A stretch of DNA of 64,000 nt, taken from contig NZ_CP060138.2 of NCBI RefSeq assembly GCF_016743795.2, positions 1,374,973 through 1,438,972 on the forward strand, in the 5' to 3' direction. The notes beneath the pieces were generated by a model. The model saw only the letters and a list, made by a program, of their open reading frames with translations, made no database searches and was not told where the DNA came from. A program made the position numbers and the translations under genes. Of the stretch, positions 61,539-64,000 are shown in pieces; positions within the stretch are counted from its first letter, which is position 1; each line of letters opens with the position of its first letter. This DNA comes from Rickettsia tillamookensis. Lineage in GTDB: Bacteria > Pseudomonadota > Alphaproteobacteria > Rickettsiales > Rickettsiaceae.

Positions 61539-62573
61539 TTAATTTGTTAATTTACATAAACATTTAGTAAATTCGTTTGGACATATTCTTGTACTAGAGC
61601 TACTCGTAACTAAATTAGTATCAACCTTATTAATAAATCGTAGCAATATATTTGTCAAACTATTAATAAAAATTTTATTTGTTCCAAGTGTCGAAATTCG
61701 GGTATATTGAATTTCATATTTATCTGCGATTAATTTATATTCAATATCAAGTTCTACTAGCGTTTCAACATGCTCGGATACAAAGGATATAGGTACGATA
61801 ATTATGTCTTTTTTTAACTTTCCTGCTAGCTCTATCTCGTCTTCCGTATTCGGTTTTAACCATTCTATAGGTCCTACTCTACTTTGATAAGTTATCTTAT
61901 AATCTAGATCTTTTATATTTAATTCTTTAACTATTGCTTTTACTGTTTCTTTTATCTGAAAACTATAAGGATCGCCTGCTTTTATTATTTTTTCAGGTAA
62001 CCCATGAGCAGAAAATAATATACGAAAATTTTTATCGTAATCGTATAGTTTTTCCTTAATCAATGAAACATGGCTTTTTATAAAATCTTCTTCTAGAGGA
62101 TAACAACAAATTGTTTTAATTGGAATATCAATATCAAAGTTTTGTAAAAAATTTTTAACCGAAGATCCTGTCGTAGTACTTGAAAATTGAGGATATAGAG
62201 GCAATAATATTATTTCGCTTGGATTATATTTTTTTATTTGACCTATTACTTCTTTAGCAAAAGGTGCTGAATATCTCATATTTATAAAAATAGTGAAATC
62301 TTCTTTTATGAGTTGCTTTAGTTTTTCTGTTAGTGCTAATTTCTGCTTTTCTGTTTCTTGAAGTAGAGAAGATTTACCACCGATTAAAGAATAAATTTTT
62401 TGAGATTTTTTCTCTCTAGTAATAGAAATTATTTTAGCGATAATATAACGCAAAGGATTTGGTAGATTAATTATAGCTTTATCATAGAATAAATTAAACA
62501 AAAAAGGTTTTACGGATTCAAGGTTTTTTGGACCGCCTAAATTAAAAAGTACTATTGCTATTCTTTTCTTCAT
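61539..62573 (-). CDS. hemH: Ferrochelatase
   Basis: Inserts Fe2+ into protoporphyrin IX. I choose the ATG at 62573 ([20 protein letters not shown]); an in-frame codon at 62585 adds four residues. The protein has the NLGGP start, [24 protein letters not shown], the metal-site His in [12 protein letters not shown] and [34 protein letters not shown]. The 5' end overlaps the end of hemE by about 32 bp, so hemE-hemH-hemJ form one transcript. Confidence 0.95.
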   Translation of the reverse strand: MKKRIAIVLFNLGGPKNLESVKPFLFNLFYDKAIINLPNPLRYIIAKIISITREKKSQKIYSLIGGKSSLLQETEKQKLALTEKLKQLIKEDFTIFINMRYSAPFAKEVIGQIKKYNPSEIILLPLYPQFSSTTTGSSVKNFLQNFDIDIPIKTICCYPLEEDFIKSHVSLIKEKLYDYDKNFRILFSAHGLPEKIIKAGDPYSFQIKETVKAIVKELNIKDLDYKITYQSRVGPIEWLKPNTEDEIELAGKLKKDIIIVPISFVSEHVETLVELDIEYKLIADKYEIQYTRISTLGTNKIFINSLTNILLRFINKVDTNLVTSSSSTRICPNEFTKCLCKLTN

Positions 62574-63582
62574 ATAACCTAACATATTTTGTCAAAAATT
62601 CTACATTTTCCGGAGGTGTTTCAGGCAAAATACCATGCCCTAAATTAAATATAAAATTCTTTCCTTTCATTGACTCAAGAATTTTGTAAGCTTTTTCTTT
62701 AATAATTTCTTTATTCGTAAGTAATACAACCGGATCTAAATTACCTTGTACTATTACTTTATCACTCCACTCTTTCATTTTTTCAAGAGGAACCATTTGA
62801 TCTACAGCTAAAATATCTATAGGTACTTCTTTTATAAATTTTTCGTATAATAATCCCGCTCCTTTAGGAAAAGCAATTATAGGAATTTTTGGAAAAACTT
62901 CTTTTACTTTCAGTATAATCTTTTTTGTCGGTTCTATTACAAATTCAGTAAATTCTTCTTCGGCAAGCACTCCTGACCATGAATCAAAAAGCTTTAAAAC
63001 ATCTGCTCCCGATTTTGCTTGATTTATAAGATGATCAGCTGTTTTTGCCGTAATAAAATTTAATAATTCTTTAGCAAGTATTTTATTTTCATATATAAAT
63101 TTTTTACTTACCTTAAAATCCTGTTTTCCTTTCCCTTCTAGCATGTAACTCATTACCGTCCAAGGACTACCTGCAAATCCTATTAAAGAAGTGGTAGAAG
63201 GTAACTCTTCTTTTACTTTTTTTATTATTTCATAAACTTTCTCTAATTTATTATTCGGATTGCTTTGTAGATATTTAAAATCCTCTCTTGATTTGAACTG
63301 CTTTAATATAGGTCCTATGTTTTCTTTAAAATCTACTTCCCATCCAAGAGCATGAGGTAAAACTAATATATCAGAAAAAATAATAGCTGCATCAAATCCA
63401 TAACGTTTTATCGGTTGTAATGTTACTTCCGTTGCTTTGTTAACATCATAACAAAAATCTAGAAAATTTTTTGTTGTTTCTCTTACTTTTTTATATTCAG
63501 GTAGATATCTACCTGCTTGACGCATAAACCAAATAGGTATTGTATTACTATTTCTTTTTAACGGATTTATAATTTGCTTCAT
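62542..63582 (-). CDS. hemE: Uroporphyrinogen decarboxylase
   Basis: Decarboxylates uroporphyrinogen III to coproporphyrinogen III. The 346-residue protein shows the family N-terminus [75 protein letters not shown] and [19 protein letters not shown]. It is the first gene of the hemE-hemH-hemJ set on the minus strand. Its start faces the putative origin at 63583-64000, as in related alphaproteobacteria. Confidence 0.97.
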   Translation of the reverse strand: MKQIINPLKRNSNTIPIWFMRQAGRYLPEYKKVRETTKNFLDFCYDVNKATEVTLQPIKRYGFDAAIIFSDILVLPHALGWEVDFKENIGPILKQFKSREDFKYLQSNPNNKLEKVYEIIKKVKEELPSTTSLIGFAGSPWTVMSYMLEGKGKQDFKVSKKFIYENKILAKELLNFITAKTADHLINQAKSGADVLKLFDSWSGVLAEEEFTEFVIEPTKKIILKVKEVFPKIPIIAFPKGAGLLYEKFIKEVPIDILAVDQMVPLEKMKEWSDKVIVQGNLDPVVLLTNKEIIKEKAYKILESMKGKNFIFNLGHGILPETPPENVEFLTKYVRLYEEKNSNSTF

Positions 63583-64000
63583 GCTATTACTAAAAATATT
63601 AAATTAACAAATATATTTATTATTTGTTGTTTATGTAAACAGAATTATGTAGATTAAATGTTTTAAACAGAGTTATCAACAAAATTTTCATTAAAATATT
63701 CTTAAAAATATAGGTATTTTTAATTATAATTCACATAAGTTTATAATGAATTTATACAAGTGGATAATTAAGTGTAAAATTCATTTATAGCTTAGAAAAG
63801 ACTATTTTTTCAAAGAAAAATGATATTTATTCACAATTTTATCCACAAACTATTTATTTAAAAGAAAATATACTAGATTTACTTGATTTAATAAGGATTT
63901 GAGGAAATTTTTAATAGATTTTAATAGGAAAAATAATAAGTTATTAAAAAATTTATCCACAATTACATGTGTAAAGTATGACAAAGCTAATTATTCACTT
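63583..64000. other. oriC: Putative chromosomal replication origin (oriC)
   Basis: A very AT-rich 418-bp stretch without ORFs. DnaA boxes are TTATCCACA at 63839-63847 and 63953-63961, TTATCAACA at 63673-63681, an inverse box (GTGGATAA) at 63760-63767, and the near-match TTATTCACA at 63827-63835. A CtrA-type TTAA-N7-TTAA site is at 63691-63705. Known alphaproteobacterial origins (Caulobacter and R. prowazekii) lie beside hemE with the same site types. The window ends within or near it. Confidence 0.75.

Noticed and set aside
1-64000. CRISPR array
   Set aside because: I saw no regularly spaced direct repeats of 25-40 bp with unique spacers; all repeats are dispersed palindromes.

Overview
The window is a stretch of an AT-rich Rickettsia chromosome. 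The evidence is the rickettsial citrate synthase GltA, the Rickettsia-type retropepsin-like protease, a fused prmC-trmB gene, and many Rickettsia palindromic elements (RPEs), four of which are read in frame inside proteins. Divergence in GltA, the density of toxin-antitoxin (TA) loci and the abundance of repeats suggest a spotted-fever or transitional-group species. I cannot name the species from this window alone.

Layout: 0-15 kb carries the 3' part of hemA, tig, obg, gltA, a HigBA-like TA pair, a family-4-type uracil-DNA glycosylase with an RPE inside it, rluD, a CopG/MazF pair that overlaps prmC-trmB, tsaC (Sua5 type) with an in-frame repeat, glyS-glyQ and a VapBC-like pair. 15-27 kb carries queH, a frameshifted ProP-like transporter, a three-gene operon that looks to me like PilMN/PilO-type proteins, alaS, a TPR protein and truA. 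27-47 kb carries rpoD-dnaG, greA, two pnt genes, lolA, the SRP RNA gene followed by dnaX-ybaB, the APRc-like protease, a beta-lactamase-fold protein, a Phd/RelE pair, an ABC ATPase, lptF, holC, tRNA-Leu, dapE and an orphan nuclease-methylase fusion. 47-64 kb carries a decayed nhaA, lipB, an amidase with an in-frame repeat, tRNA-Thr, rpsP, rpmG, mutL, a small zinc-finger gene, an SDR dehydrogenase, an AAA/DUF4143 ATPase, an intact ProP-like transporter overlapping hemF, a DinD/Bro-N gene, a structured leader of unknown role, and hemJ-hemH-hemE. The last 420 bases look like the chromosomal origin: AT-rich, with several DnaA boxes and a CtrA-type site beside hemE.

Functionally the window is mostly housekeeping: translation (glyQS, alaS, rpsP, rpmG, trigger factor, tRNA modification), replication (dnaG, dnaX, holC, the putative oriC), transcription (rpoD, greA), envelope traffic (lolA, lptF, amidase, lipid phosphatase) and heme synthesis (hemA, hemF, hemJ, hemH, hemE). 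Accessory material is threaded between these genes: four TA loci, an R-M fragment, a DinD-like gene and at least seven families of short repeats.

The most striking signal is the behaviour of the repeats. One composite palindrome has a three-layer nested structure, and two copies have 9-bp direct repeats at their ends, as expected for insertion. A 164-bp TIR element sits inside an older TIR element with an apparent TA duplication. RPE-1-like copies end at, or supply, the stop codons of neighbouring genes in six of seven cases. Repeats also supply the C-terminal residues of several proteins and spurious N-terminal extensions of others.
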